Assembly (NCBI RefSeq): GCF_902497875.1
Contig: NZ_CABVHY010000010.1
Coordinates: forward strand, 124,001 to 188,000
Reading direction: 5' to 3'
DNA: 64,000 nucleotides
Source of the DNA: Pseudomonas fluorescens
GTDB lineage: Bacteria; Pseudomonadota; Gammaproteobacteria; Pseudomonadales; Pseudomonadaceae
The translations under genes and the position numbers were made by a program. This document shows, piece by piece, positions 26,074 through 36,551 of this stretch. Below the pieces are notes generated by a model that did not search any database, was not told the DNA's origin, and saw only the letters and a program-made list of their open reading frames with translations. Numbering within the stretch: position 1 is the first letter of the stretch; every line of letters starts with the position of its first letter.

Positions 26074-27474
26074 ATGAGTACCTACGACGTCGTGATTCTG
26101 GGCGGTGGCCCTGGCGGTTACAACGCCGCCATCCGCGCGGGCCAGCTGGGTTTGAAGGCGGCGTGCGTCGAAGGCCGGGCGACGCTTGGCGGGACCTGCC
26201 TGAATGTCGGTTGCATGCCCTCAAAAGCGCTGCTGCACGCCTCGGAACTCTATGACGCGGCGATGGGTGCCGAATTTGCCAACCTGGGTATCGAGGTCAA
26301 ACCGACCCTCAACCTCGCGCAGATGATGAAACAGAAAGACCAGAGCGTCGCCGGGCTGACCAAGGGCATCGAGTTTTTGTTTCGCAAAAACGGGGTCGAC
26401 TGGATCATCGGCTGGGGCCATATCGACGGCCCGGGCAAAGTCACGGTGACCGACAGCCAAGGCGGCAAAACCGAACTGCAGGGCAAAAACATCATCATCG
26501 CCACCGGCTCCGAACCTTCCCCATTGCCCGGTGTGGAGATCGACAATCAGCGCATTCTCGACTCCACCGGCGCGCTGTCGCTCAGTGAAGTGCCCAAGCA
26601 TCTGGTGGTCATCGGCGCGGGGGTGATTGGTCTTGAGTTGGGCTCTGTGTGGCGGCGCCTGGGCAGCCAGGTGACAGTGGTCGAATACCTGGATCGTATT
26701 TGCCCGGGGGTCGATGGCGAAGCCGGTAAAACCTTGCAACGCTCATTGGGTAAACAGGGCATTACCTTCAAGTTGAGTTCCAAAGTCACCCGCGCCACCA
26801 CCTCGGCCACCGGCGTGCAGCTGAGCGTCGAACCGGCGGCGGGTGGCGCCGCCGAACTGCTGGAAGCGGACTATGTGCTGGTCGCCATCGGGCGCCGGCC
26901 TTACACCCAAGGGCTGGGCCTGGAAAACGTCGGGCTGGCGACGGACCCGCGCGGCATGCTGCCCAACAAGGGCTATCGCACCGAAGCCGAGGGGGTTTGG
27001 GTGATCGGCGATGTCACCTCCGGACCGATGCTCGCCCACAAGGCCGAAGACGAAGCCATGGCCTGCATCGAGCAAATCATCGGCAAGGCCAGTGAAGTCA
27101 ATTACGAGCTGATTCCCAACGTGATTTACACCAAACCCGAGTTGGCCAGCGTCGGCAAGACCGAAGAGCAGCTCCAGGCCGAAGGTCGGGCTTATAAAGT
27201 CGGCAAATTCCCCTTCACCGCCAACAGCCGGGCGAAGATCAATCACGAAACCGAAGGTTTTGCCAAAGTGCTGGCGGACGAGCGCACGGATGCAGTGCTG
27301 GGGGTTCACCTGGTGGGTCCGAGTGTCAGTGAAATGATTGGCGAATATTGCGTGGCCATGGAGTTTTCCGCCTCGGCCGAGGACATCGCCCTGACCTGCC
27401 ACCCGCACCCGACCCGCTCCGAAGCGCTGCGCCAGGCAGCGATGGATGTGGCGGGGATGGCGACGCAGATGTAG
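26074..27474 (+). CDS. lpdA: Dihydrolipoyl dehydrogenase (Lpd3-like)
   Basis: This 466-residue FAD-dependent pyridine nucleotide-disulfide oxidoreductase reoxidises dihydrolipoamide in 2-oxoacid dehydrogenase or glycine cleavage complexes. The FAD site GGGPGGYNAAIRAG, the redox pair in GGTCLNVGCMPSKALLHASE, the NAD site VIGAGVIGLELGSVWRRLG and the C-terminal HPHPTRSEALRQA with the catalytic His-Glu are all present. An AGGAGAGCAGCC stretch precedes the ATG at 26074. No E1 or E2 gene lies beside it, as for the stand-alone lpd3 of P. aeruginosa (PA4829), which it resembles most. Confidence 0.92.
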   Translation: MSTYDVVILGGGPGGYNAAIRAGQLGLKAACVEGRATLGGTCLNVGCMPSKALLHASELYDAAMGAEFANLGIEVKPTLNLAQMMKQKDQSVAGLTKGIEFLFRKNGVDWIIGWGHIDGPGKVTVTDSQGGKTELQGKNIIIATGSEPSPLPGVEIDNQRILDSTGALSLSEVPKHLVVIGAGVIGLELGSVWRRLGSQVTVVEYLDRICPGVDGEAGKTLQRSLGKQGITFKLSSKVTRATTSATGVQLSVEPAAGGAAELLEADYVLVAIGRRPYTQGLGLENVGLATDPRGMLPNKGYRTEAEGVWVIGDVTSGPMLAHKAEDEAMACIEQIIGKASEVNYELIPNVIYTKPELASVGKTEEQLQAEGRAYKVGKFPFTANSRAKINHETEGFAKVLADERTDAVLGVHLVGPSVSEMIGEYCVAMEFSASAEDIALTCHPHPTRSEALRQAAMDVAGMATQM

Positions 27475-27500
27475 GTTTATCGGATCAAGAATGGTGAGGG

Positions 27501-27536
27501 CAGTTACACCGCTATCGCGAGTAATCTCGCGGTGTG
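27501..27536. terminator. Possible hairpin after lpd
   Basis: An inner stem CGCGAG-TAAT-CTCGCG (27516-27531) lies inside outer ACAC/GTGT arms between the convergent lpd and Lrp genes. There is no clear T run, so termination is only a suggestion. Confidence 0.35.
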
Positions 27537-27564
27537 GCCGCATTCCGACGATCTTTAGCTTCCT

Positions 27565-28038
27565 TCAATCCGGCAAATGCCCGAGCGGCAACGGCCCGGG
27601 GGTTTTTACGGTGTGGATGGCGAAGTTGCTGCGGATGTCGCTGACTCCCGGCAACTTGAGCAGGCTGCCGGTGAGGAAGCGTTCATAAGCCCGCAAGTCC
27701 GGCACGACCACTTGCAGCAAAAAATCCGACTCGCCCGACACCAAAAACGCTGAAATCACCTCGGGCAATGCGGTCACGGCCTGGCGAAAGGCTTCGGCTT
27801 CGGCGTCGTTGTGCCGTTCGACCTTGACCCCGACAAACACCGTCAAACCCAGGCCGACTTCGTCACGGTCGAGGTTGGCCTGATAGCCGCGAATCACTCC
27901 GGCCTCTTCCAGCAAGCGAACCCGGCGCAAACAGGGTGAGGCCGACAGACCGATCTCGTCGGCCAGTTGCACGTTACTCAGGCGCCCGTCTCGTTGCAAG
28001 GCGGCGAGGATTCGGCGGTCGTAGGCATCCAGTTTCAT
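27565..28038 (-). CDS. Lrp/AsnC family transcriptional regulator
   Basis: This 157-residue regulator has an N-terminal winged helix-turn-helix (LDAYDRRILAALQRDGRLSN, then LSASPCLRRVRLLEEAGVI) and a C-terminal RAM ligand domain (VFVGVKVERHNDAEAEAFRQ). I chose the ATG at 28038 because family members begin MKLD...; an ATG ten codons upstream (28068) is also open. It is divergent from a LysE-type exporter gene about 130 bases away. This is the usual layout in which an Lrp-type regulator controls amino acid export in response to the amino acid. Confidence 0.88.
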   Translation of the reverse strand: MKLDAYDRRILAALQRDGRLSNVQLADEIGLSASPCLRRVRLLEEAGVIRGYQANLDRDEVGLGLTVFVGVKVERHNDAEAEAFRQAVTALPEVISAFLVSGESDFLLQVVVPDLRAYERFLTGSLLKLPGVSDIRSNFAIHTVKTPGPLPLGHLPD

Positions 28039-28169
28039 TCTTGGTAGTTCCAGACTGTTTTTATTCATTGGGTGGCAGATTGTGCCAAGTCTAGCTGCTT
28101 TAGTGGCTGACTACGCAAGCACCTGCCCTGCCCTTCGGACATACACTTTGCTCACCGAAACGATAACGA

Positions 28170-28811
28170 ATGGGTGGCACCGTGGCAGATCTCTGGATGT
28201 TTTTTTTAGCCTTGGCGGTGGTGTACCTGTTGCCCGGCCCGGACATGATCCTGTTGCTGCAAACCGGTGCACGTCAGGGTAAAGCCGCGGCGCTGGCCAC
28301 CGCAGTGGGATTGGCCATCGCTCGCGGTTGTCATGTGGCGCTGGCGGCGTTGGGCCTGGCGACCCTGTTCAAGGCCGCGCCCTGGACCTTTGAAGCGGTG
28401 CGCCTGGCCGGGGCGGCGTACCTGTTGTGGCTGGGTATTCAGTGCCTGCGCTCCAACATGCTGCCAAGCCTGAACCAGGCCGAAGCGTCCAGCAGGACCT
28501 TGTTGTGGCGTGAAGCTATCCAGCGCGGATTGCTGACCAACCTGCTCAACCCCAAGGCGTTGCTGTTCTGTTCGGTGTTGCTGCCACAATTCATCGACCC
28601 GCACGCCGGCCCGGTGGCGACGCAATTTATCGAGTTGGGCGTGGTGCTGGTGATCGTCGGGTTGTTGTTCGACAGCTGTTACGCGCTGGTCGGGGCCGGG
28701 CTCGGGCGCTGGCTTGAACGCAGCCCCTCGGCGCAGCGGGTGCAGCAATGGCTGTTTGGCAGCTTGCTGATCGGCTTTGCCCTGAGGCTGACGTTCGTGC
28801 AGCAGGCATAG
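28170..28811 (+). CDS. LysE/RhtB-family amino acid exporter
   Basis: This 213-residue membrane protein has six hydrophobic segments. The family signature appears near the N-terminus (LLPGPDMILLLQTGARQGKAA), and the later loop NLLNPKALLFCSVLLPQFID carries the conserved NPK. It exports an amino acid or related compound across the inner membrane; the substrate cannot be told from the sequence. The divergent Lrp-type gene is its likely regulator. The start is taken as the ATG at 28170, with a GTG four codons on as an alternative, because neither has a strong ribosome site. Confidence 0.87.
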   Translation: MGGTVADLWMFFLALAVVYLLPGPDMILLLQTGARQGKAAALATAVGLAIARGCHVALAALGLATLFKAAPWTFEAVRLAGAAYLLWLGIQCLRSNMLPSLNQAEASSRTLLWREAIQRGLLTNLLNPKALLFCSVLLPQFIDPHAGPVATQFIELGVVLVIVGLLFDSCYALVGAGLGRWLERSPSAQRVQQWLFGSLLIGFALRLTFVQQA

Positions 28812-28829
28812 AGTCTGTAGTCCGGCAAC

Positions 28830-28849
28830 AAGGGCCGTTAAAGGCCCTT
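28830..28849. terminator. Bidirectional terminator hairpin
   Basis: AAGGGCC at 28830-28836 pairs with GGCCCTT at 28843-28849 across the loop GTTAAA. It lies between the convergent ends of the LysE-type gene (28811) and the methyltransferase gene (28867). Confidence 0.7.
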
Positions 28850-28866
28850 ATTGTGCCACTCGAAAC

Positions 28867-29703
28867 CTACTCAACCACAGGCTTACGGGCAATGATCACC
28901 TGACTTTTCGCCACGACCGCGTCCAGCGCCTGTTTGATCACTGCGCCACGCGGCGACTCAAGCACCGCCCGCCAGGTGTCGGCCCAGTGGTTGAGCAGCG
29001 GATGATCGGGGTTAGCAAAATCGACTTTGGCCTCCCAGAACAGCATCATCCACAGCGACCAGTAGAAACCATATTGATCGTGGCTGAGCACTTCCAGTCC
29101 GGCGTCGCTGACCATCTGTTTGAACTGCTCTTCGCTGATCACCCGGATGTGATTGGGCTTTTGAAAGTATTCGGGGGCGGCGATGTCTTTTTGCAGGTTT
29201 TCCGAACTCGGATGCGGGACGCTCAACAGGTACAAGGCGCCGGGTTTGCCGACCCGTACCAGTTCCGAGAGAAACTGCGCCGGGTCGTCGACGTGTTCGA
29301 TCACTTCGGTAGAAACCACCCGTGTCGCGGTGCCGTCAGCCAGGGGCAGCGGGTTGCAGTCGCTGACCACGCACTGCACTTCTCGCGCGGGAGTATCACT
29401 AAGTCGCTGCCGTGTGGCCTCGACTTTGGCCGCGTCGATATCGGCGATGATGATTTTCGCCCCACGCATGCCGCAAAAATGCACGTTGCCGCCATCACCG
29501 CAGCCGACATCCAGGACGATATCGTCCGCACGAATCTCGAAGCCCTTGAACAATTCGTTGGTCTGCTGGTTGAACCAGCCGCTGAGTACCGCGTCTTGCA
29601 GGCCGAGCATGTAAGGGTCGACCTTGACCGACGCTGGCGTCTGCGTCTCTGGCTGCACGGGGGCGGGAGTACCCGAGGTGAGTTTCTTCAACAGGCTCAG
29701 CAT
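28867..29703 (-). CDS. SAM-dependent methyltransferase of the A-band locus (PA5459-like)
   Basis: This 278-residue class I methyltransferase has motif I VLDVGCGDGGNVHFCG near residue 63, motif II IIIADIDAAKVEATRQ and a post-I region VSTEVIEHVDDPAQFL. The C-terminal half (NHIRVISEEQFKQMVSDAGL) is shared with the second methyltransferase at 30851. Gene order matches PA5455-PA5459 next to the P. aeruginosa common polysaccharide cluster. There such enzymes are linked to O-methylated rhamnose caps on the rhamnan. The start at 29703 overlaps the acyltransferase stop. The precise acceptor is unknown. Confidence 0.82.
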   Translation of the reverse strand: MLSLLKKLTSGTPAPVQPETQTPASVKVDPYMLGLQDAVLSGWFNQQTNELFKGFEIRADDIVLDVGCGDGGNVHFCGMRGAKIIIADIDAAKVEATRQRLSDTPAREVQCVVSDCNPLPLADGTATRVVSTEVIEHVDDPAQFLSELVRVGKPGALYLLSVPHPSSENLQKDIAAPEYFQKPNHIRVISEEQFKQMVSDAGLEVLSHDQYGFYWSLWMMLFWEAKVDFANPDHPLLNHWADTWRAVLESPRGAVIKQALDAVVAKSQVIIARKPVVE

Positions 29704-30854
29704 GAGGTAGCTCCAGAGGATGGGACGGTGGTTCGGCTGGCATTCAAGCGCTCGAGCAGTTTTACACCCCGGTCGCGCATGGGTTTTTCGATGAAGCGAT
29801 AGTTGAGTTCACTCAACAGCACGATCAGGGTCGCGGCGATAACCAGGGTCGCAACCGGGTGACCGGCCGGACTCGGCAGCCCCATCGACTGCAGGCGAAA
29901 GCAGAGTTCACGGACCAGCAAGTAGGCCGGGATGTGGATCAGATAAATCCCGTAGGAGCGGCTGCCGACCCAGGTCAGCAGGTTTTTCAACGGACCGCGT
30001 GGGAACAGGTAATCGCGATTGTAGGAAGCGACCCAGACCAGTACCGCGCAGAGCACGGCCATTGCGCCAATGCGGTAGTGGGTCAAGTTGAAGGGTTCGG
30101 TGCCCAATACGCTCAAGATCAAGCCGATGCCAATGAGCAACGGCACACCGAGCCACGAATGGCGCAACAGCCTGGGTTCCCAACGAGCATGGCTGGGGCG
30201 CCCGCTCCAGATCGCCAGCAAAATACCGAGGGCCAGGGCATCGGTCCTGATCACCATCAGCAAAGGCGTGCGCAGGGTGAAGAGTTGCAGTGCGACCAGC
30301 ACCAGCAATGCCCAGACCAGACGTTTTCGAAAGACCAGGATGAACAACGGCAGCAGCATATAAAACTGCTCTTCCAGCGACAGGCTCCAGTAAACAAAGC
30401 TGGCCCCATATTCATAGCGGAAGAAGCTGTCGGCAAAACGGAAATTGGCAAACTGCAGGAAGCCCGCCAGGGTCGCCTGAAGGTTGGCCTGCAGGGTGCC
30501 GAAGGCCCCGGACTGATTGAGAAACAGACTGGCCAGCAAAATCAGCAGCAGCCACAACCAGGCTGACGGCAGCAGACGGAAGGCCCGGCGAATCCAGAAG
30601 TTGCGGGTTTGCTGCCAGAACTCCTCGCGGGAGGTGCAGCCTTGCAAGGCCGGGAGCAGACTGCGGGCAATGACGAATCCGGAAATCGCAAAAAACAGAT
30701 CGACTCCCCACCAAAGCTGAAAACGTGCCGTGATCGCCTGCAGCAACGGCACCGGCCCGGCAAACAAACTATCCTGCAGGTGATGGAACAGCACGCTGAG
30801 CACGGCAATCGCGCGCAACACCTCGATGTCCATGATCCGTTTGTCGTTCTTCAT
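29697..30854 (-). CDS. Membrane acyltransferase 3 family protein (PA5458-like)
   Basis: This 385-residue OafA-type acyltransferase has about ten hydrophobic segments. Family residues are present in RAIAVLSVLFHHLQDSLF near the N-terminus, WWGVDLFFAISGFVIARSLL, and ASFVYWSLSLEEQFYMLLPL. It would acylate a sugar of the surface polysaccharide on the membrane. The ATG at 30854 overlaps the upstream methyltransferase stop (ATGA), and the 3' end overlaps the next methyltransferase by seven bases, so all belong to one transcript. Frames further upstream in the same phase belong to the methyltransferase region and were left out. Confidence 0.85.
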   Translation of the reverse strand: MKNDKRIMDIEVLRAIAVLSVLFHHLQDSLFAGPVPLLQAITARFQLWWGVDLFFAISGFVIARSLLPALQGCTSREEFWQQTRNFWIRRAFRLLPSAWLWLLLILLASLFLNQSGAFGTLQANLQATLAGFLQFANFRFADSFFRYEYGASFVYWSLSLEEQFYMLLPLFILVFRKRLVWALLVLVALQLFTLRTPLLMVIRTDALALGILLAIWSGRPSHARWEPRLLRHSWLGVPLLIGIGLILSVLGTEPFNLTHYRIGAMAVLCAVLVWVASYNRDYLFPRGPLKNLLTWVGSRSYGIYLIHIPAYLLVRELCFRLQSMGLPSPAGHPVATLVIAATLIVLLSELNYRFIEKPMRDRGVKLLERLNASRTTVPSSGATSC

Positions 30855-31750
30855 CGGCGTCCTGCTTCTGAAGCTGTGTGCGGCGTGCCCGGCTTGCGGG
30901 CAATGATCACCTGGCTCTTGGGCATGAACTGATCCAGCAGTTGCTTGATCGCCAGGCCATTGGGCTGCGCCAGCAGCTCCTGCCAGGTTCTCGCCCACCC
31001 CTCCATCAATGGCGGATAAGGGGCGTGAATCCGATCGCGCACGGCACCGCCGAGATCGCGTCCGGCGGCCCGTTCACTGGCCCAGAAAAAGATCATGCCC
31101 ATGACCCAGAAGAAACCGCTGGCCTGACGATGCTCAATGACCAGGCCGGCGTCTTCAACCAGCGCGGCAAAGCGCTCCCGGGAAAATATCTGAATGTGAT
31201 TGGGCGACTGGTAATAACCCGGCGGCGCAATACCTTTCTGCAACTCCTCGCCCACGGCGTCCGGAACACTGAGCAGATACTGCGCACCGGGGCAGCCCAT
31301 TCTCACCAGCTCGGCCATGAATTGCTCGGGCTGGTCGACATGCTCCAGCACTTCCATGCAGACAATCTTGTTCGCACAGCCATCGGCCAAGGGCAGCGGC
31401 AAGCTGTTGCTGACCAGGCCCAGAGAAGGGACTTGAGTCTGAGCGCCGACCTGCCGCGCAAGCTCGCGAACCTTGTCGAATTCGCTGTCGGTAAAGATCA
31501 CCGAAGCTCCCTGGCGCATCGCAAACAACGTGGCGACACCCTCGCCGCAGCCGACATCGAGCAACGTATCCTCGGCACCGATGGCAAAGCCTTTGAGCAG
31601 TTCACCGCTGTCGTTCAGAAACCAGCCATCGAGCACCGCGTCGTGAAAACCGATATCACGCGGCGACACTGTGACCGCAGGCTCCGCCACGGGCGCCAGC
31701 AGGGGTTCGGCCGGTACGCCACGCAGACGCCTCATCAGGGAGCCAATCAT
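30851..31750 (-). CDS. SAM-dependent methyltransferase of the A-band locus (PA5457-like)
   Basis: This 299-residue class I methyltransferase is a paralogue of the one at 28867. It has motif I LLDVGCGEGVATLFAM, VCMEVLEHVDQPEQFMAELV, and a closely similar end, MPKSQVIIARKPGT, which corresponds to VAKSQVIIARKPVVE in the other. A local duplication with divergence is likely. It would methylate a sugar of the common polysaccharide, perhaps rhamnose O-3. It overlaps both neighbours by four bases (31747-31750 and 30851-30854). Confidence 0.82.
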   Translation of the reverse strand: MIGSLMRRLRGVPAEPLLAPVAEPAVTVSPRDIGFHDAVLDGWFLNDSGELLKGFAIGAEDTLLDVGCGEGVATLFAMRQGASVIFTDSEFDKVRELARQVGAQTQVPSLGLVSNSLPLPLADGCANKIVCMEVLEHVDQPEQFMAELVRMGCPGAQYLLSVPDAVGEELQKGIAPPGYYQSPNHIQIFSRERFAALVEDAGLVIEHRQASGFFWVMGMIFFWASERAAGRDLGGAVRDRIHAPYPPLMEGWARTWQELLAQPNGLAIKQLLDQFMPKSQVIIARKPGTPHTASEAGRR

Positions 31751-33051
31751 GCGGGTGGGGTTCCCACGGCGAGTGCCTTGCGGCTATCGAGCAGCTGCGC
31801 GAAAAAGCCTTTCAGGTGGCGTTCGGCGCTGGCCTGACTGCAGAATTTTTCCAGGCTGTGCACCGCATGCGCGGACATTCGCGCATAGCGCTCGAGATCG
31901 TCTTTGGCCACTTCATAGCTGGCCTGGTAAGCCGAGCACAACGAGTCCCAGTCTGTGATGTAACGCAGCGTGCGGTAGGCCGCTCGAGGATCGTGCGGCC
32001 AGGCGGTGAGCTCATCCGTCGAGTCGACGATGAAGGTGTTATCGCTGTCCACATAGTCGGCCATAGCCGTATTGCAGGGGGCAACGGCGGGTTTGCCACA
32101 GGACATGAACTCCATCAGCGGCAGGCACTGGCCTTCGCCGTACGAGCTGTTGACCACATAGCTGGTGGCTTCCACCAGCCGCTCATAGTCCGGGTCGGCC
32201 AGGTAACCGTGGATCAACACGATACGGCAGCGATAGGACTGGTTTTTGTAGAGGTGGTGCAGCATGTCGTTCAGCGCGTCTTCGATGTCATGGTGGGTCA
32301 GCTTCAACACCAGGGTCGCATCGGCGGTATCGCGGAATGTCGTGCAGAAGGCACTGAGCATGTCCTCCCAGTTCTTGCGCCCGTCATAGGGATTGAGCAC
32401 GGAGGTATAGACCACGCCATCGAGCCGCAACTCGCAATCCTGCGTCGGCGCATCGATGTCGATTGGTTGGCCTTCGCGCAAGGCTGGCGGTCCGTAGGGG
32501 CGCAGGTCCAGCTCACGGCTATCGATCAGCAAACCGCGCAAATTGAGTGTCACCTGCTCGGCTTGCGGCTGCCTGGCAAGCTGCCGGCCACGCGTGGCGA
32601 ACCTGTCCCAGACCGGTGCCGGGATGGCGCAGACCGGATAGTCCGGGCCCATGACATCGCGCACCGCCTTCACCGTGAAACTGGAGTGGGTAATCGCCGC
32701 ACCCGACGCGCCCAGTACCAGGCGCCAGTCATGCCGGGGTTCGCCTTGCCAGCTTTCGGTGGGGATGGTGCTGAACTCCCAGGCGAACACCGGGATGGTC
32801 GGGCAGGCATAGTGGAGCGGGGTGCGGTGCGGCGGCGAGAAGGACAGAAATACGCATTCTTCACCGCGACTCAGACAGTCGAAGTACAAGCGGTCGACCA
32901 GTTCGTCGGGGTTACTGACTTCGATGACCTGCCCCAGCCGTTCGAGCACCGGGCGGTACTCCTTGAGCACGAAGTAGTAGCTGTACTCCGGCCGGCCGAG
33001 GTTCTGCTGGATGGTGCTCTTGTTGGTTTCCGAATGGATGATGATCAGCAT
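31747..33051 (-). CDS. Glycosyltransferase of the A-band locus (PA5456-like)
   Basis: This 434-residue protein ends in a GT4-type glycosyltransferase domain: VYTSVLNPYDGRKNWEDMLS, then VNSSYGEGQCLPLMEFMSCG with the conserved E-x7-E nucleotide-sugar site. The N-terminal part (GRPEYSYYFVLKEYRPVLERLG and FLSFSPPHRTP) is shared with the neighbouring paralogue at 33045. It probably adds a sugar to the rhamnan terminus. The frame overlaps the upstream gene by seven bases and the downstream methyltransferase by four. Confidence 0.83.
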   Translation of the reverse strand: MLIIIHSETNKSTIQQNLGRPEYSYYFVLKEYRPVLERLGQVIEVSNPDELVDRLYFDCLSRGEECVFLSFSPPHRTPLHYACPTIPVFAWEFSTIPTESWQGEPRHDWRLVLGASGAAITHSSFTVKAVRDVMGPDYPVCAIPAPVWDRFATRGRQLARQPQAEQVTLNLRGLLIDSRELDLRPYGPPALREGQPIDIDAPTQDCELRLDGVVYTSVLNPYDGRKNWEDMLSAFCTTFRDTADATLVLKLTHHDIEDALNDMLHHLYKNQSYRCRIVLIHGYLADPDYERLVEATSYVVNSSYGEGQCLPLMEFMSCGKPAVAPCNTAMADYVDSDNTFIVDSTDELTAWPHDPRAAYRTLRYITDWDSLCSAYQASYEVAKDDLERYARMSAHAVHSLEKFCSQASAERHLKGFFAQLLDSRKALAVGTPPA

Positions 33052-34625
33052 GATGCGTTGTCCGCCACAGCCACAGTCGGCGCACTCGCGACCTCAGTCG
33101 TCGGGACCCGCCCGAAAAAGTCCGCCAGGCGCTGCTGCACGGGGGCGAAGGCGCAGTAGTCACGCATACGTTCAGTCGCCGCCTCGGACATCGTCTGGTA
33201 GGTCTCAGGTTGTTCTTTGGCCATCCGGTAACTGGCCTGGTAGGCGTTTTTAAGCGAACCCCAGTCGGGGCGATGACGCATCGTGCGAAACAGGATACGC
33301 GCATCTTGCGGCCAGACTGCCGGCTCCTGGCTGGACTTGACGACAAAGGCCACACTCTCGTCGATGTAGTCTTCCATAGCGGTATGCGTCGGTGCGAGAA
33401 CCGGTTTGCCACAGGCCATGAACTCCATCAGCGGCAGACAAAGCCCCTCGCAACGGGAGGCATTGACATAGAAACTGGCAGCCCCGTAGAGACGGGCATA
33501 TTGCTCATCATCCAGATAACCATGCATGACGACGACCCGACAGGCAAAGGGTGATAACTGCGAGAGCAAGGTGAGCATCTCGACGTAGTACAGGGACAAA
33601 TCGCTCTGGGTCATCTTCAGCACCAGCGTGGCATCTTCTACGTCACGCATGGCCCAACAAAAGGCCGTGATCAACTGGTGCCAGTTCTTGCGACCATCAT
33701 TGGGGTTAAAGACACTGACGTAGACCACTCCCTCGACCCGGGTTTCCACCCGCTCTGTGGTGTTCGGAAGCACGGCTTGCGGATGCTCGTCCGAAGGCTC
33801 CGGTTGCGGCTCAGGCACAGGCACAGGTTCGAGGACTGGCTCGGGGACCGGCACCACAACCAGCGCACGCGTCGGTCGCAGGCCAGTGACCACGGTCCGG
33901 ACCTGCTCGGGGACCAGGTCTCTGAGCGCTTCCCGGTACCACTGAACCAGGTAGTGCCTGCTGATGAACAGGCGTCGCCGCCAGGTCAGGGGTGGGACCT
34001 CGATCACCGCTTCGCATGCTGGCAATTCCACCGGCGCCACCACCTCTGCAATCACTGGCGCAATCAAACCGTCAGCGGACAGCCCGAGCCTGTGGCTGTC
34101 GATGATGCAGCCTTTGATTTGCAGGGTGGTTCCGGGATTGATCGCCACACTCGGATACTGACTACGTATACCGGCGAAGTTTTCCCACAGCGGCGTGGGC
34201 AGCACCAGCACGGGGAAGTCTTCCCCCAACGCCTTGCGCACGGCACGGGCGGTATGGCTGGAGAGTGTGATAACCCGACCATGACGAGCGAGTGTGCGGC
34301 TCCAGTCCTGATGCGGATCGTTATCCCACTGTTCATCCGGGATCGAGTCGAATTCCCAAGCCACTACGCAGAGGGTCGGGCAGTCCAGGTCGGTCGGGGT
34401 CTTGTGAGGCGGCGAGAATGAGAGAAACAGGCAGTCCTGGCCGTCATGCAGGAGTTGCTGGTAGAGCGGGTCGACTTCGGCTGTCGACTGCACCACATGA
34501 ACCCGCCCAAGGCTTTCGAGAACCGGACGGTAGGCCTTGAGTACGAAGTAATAACTGTATTCGGGACGACCGAGGCTTTGGCTGATCGAGCTGTCGTTGA
34601 CGTCCGAGTAAAGAATGAAATTCAT
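33045..34625 (-). CDS. Glycosyltransferase of the A-band locus with Pro/Glu linker (PA5455-like)
   Basis: This 526-residue protein is first in the minus-strand arm of the polysaccharide locus. It has the same N-terminal block as its neighbour (GRPEYSYYFVLKAYRPVLESLG, FLSFSPPHKTP) and the same GT4 domain (VYVSVFNPNDGRKNWHQLI, VNASRCEGLCLPLMEFMACG). The ~100 extra residues come between the blocks and include a Pro/Glu/Val repeat (about residues 262-285, with PVPEPVLEPVPVPEPQPEP). Such linkers are flexible and hint at separable domains. The ATG at 34625 is clear. The pair arose by duplication. Confidence 0.83.
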   Translation of the reverse strand: MNFILYSDVNDSSISQSLGRPEYSYYFVLKAYRPVLESLGRVHVVQSTAEVDPLYQQLLHDGQDCLFLSFSPPHKTPTDLDCPTLCVVAWEFDSIPDEQWDNDPHQDWSRTLARHGRVITLSSHTARAVRKALGEDFPVLVLPTPLWENFAGIRSQYPSVAINPGTTLQIKGCIIDSHRLGLSADGLIAPVIAEVVAPVELPACEAVIEVPPLTWRRRLFISRHYLVQWYREALRDLVPEQVRTVVTGLRPTRALVVVPVPEPVLEPVPVPEPQPEPSDEHPQAVLPNTTERVETRVEGVVYVSVFNPNDGRKNWHQLITAFCWAMRDVEDATLVLKMTQSDLSLYYVEMLTLLSQLSPFACRVVVMHGYLDDEQYARLYGAASFYVNASRCEGLCLPLMEFMACGKPVLAPTHTAMEDYIDESVAFVVKSSQEPAVWPQDARILFRTMRHRPDWGSLKNAYQASYRMAKEQPETYQTMSEAATERMRDYCAFAPVQQRLADFFGRVPTTEVASAPTVAVADNASC

Positions 34626-35050
34626 GGCATCCCACGATGAAGCCGCCGTTGGGCAGATTCACTCTATGACGGTAGAGCCATTGACGAAGTCCTGCGTACA
34701 CAGAGGCTTCGTCGATCGTCCTCATGCCCGTCTACGTTCTTGTTTTATTGGTCAGCTTTGCCTGGCCAGACAGCAGCCTTGCTGATCGCTGGGCGGTGGC
34801 GAAGAGGGCCATTCTAAACACATCCGTTGGGGATCCGTGAACAGCTCGATAAGAAAAAATGGGCTATACACACGAGAACTGACCAGTCACGGATGGACTT
34901 GTTGAAATTGCCGGTCAATTGGGACAGATTGTCTGAAAACAATGACAACAAAGAATTTCGCACCATGGAAAACCTGAAAAATTACTCAGGATTCTCCGAT
35001 TCTCGGCCCAGCCTGAGGGTGCCGAAGTTTACTGATTGAGGGGCTGCTGC
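34626..35050. other. Divergent promoter region of the polysaccharide locus
   Basis: No gene is visible in these 425 bases. The segment 34840-34990 is AT-richer and presumably carries the promoters for the two divergent arms. I could not name individual sites. Confidence 0.5.
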
Positions 35051-36422
<1,372 letters not shown>

Positions 36423-36425
36423 GGC

Positions 36426-36551
36426 ATGCTGATTCCCGTGATGCTTTCCGGCGGTGCCGGAACTCGACTGTGGCCGGTTTCGCGCGGCGGCGAGTACCTG
36501 GGAGAGGACGATATCGTTCGCTTCGAAGATAGATACGCAAGGACGGTCTGA
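36426..36551 (+). pseudogene. wbpW: wbpW (GDP-mannose pyrophosphorylase/phosphomannose isomerase), internal-deletion remnant
   Basis: This open frame encodes only 41 residues. The first 18 (MLIPVMLSGGAGTRLWPVS) are the nucleotide-binding start of mannose-1-phosphate guanylyltransferases, with the GGxGxRLWP signature. The rest (GEYLGEDDIVRFEDRYAR) is the C-terminal end of the phosphomannose isomerase domain. About 430 residues between them are missing, in frame. It sits exactly where wbpW lies in the P. aeruginosa A-band operon, between gmd and wzm, with the wzm ATG directly after its stop. It cannot be functional. Other GDP-mannose enzymes (algA or wbp paralogues) probably exist elsewhere. 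Confidence 0.88.

Noticed and set aside
31816..33159. 447-residue + strand frame opposite the glycosyltransferase
   Set aside because: Shadow frame of a GT4 gene with proper motifs on the other strand.
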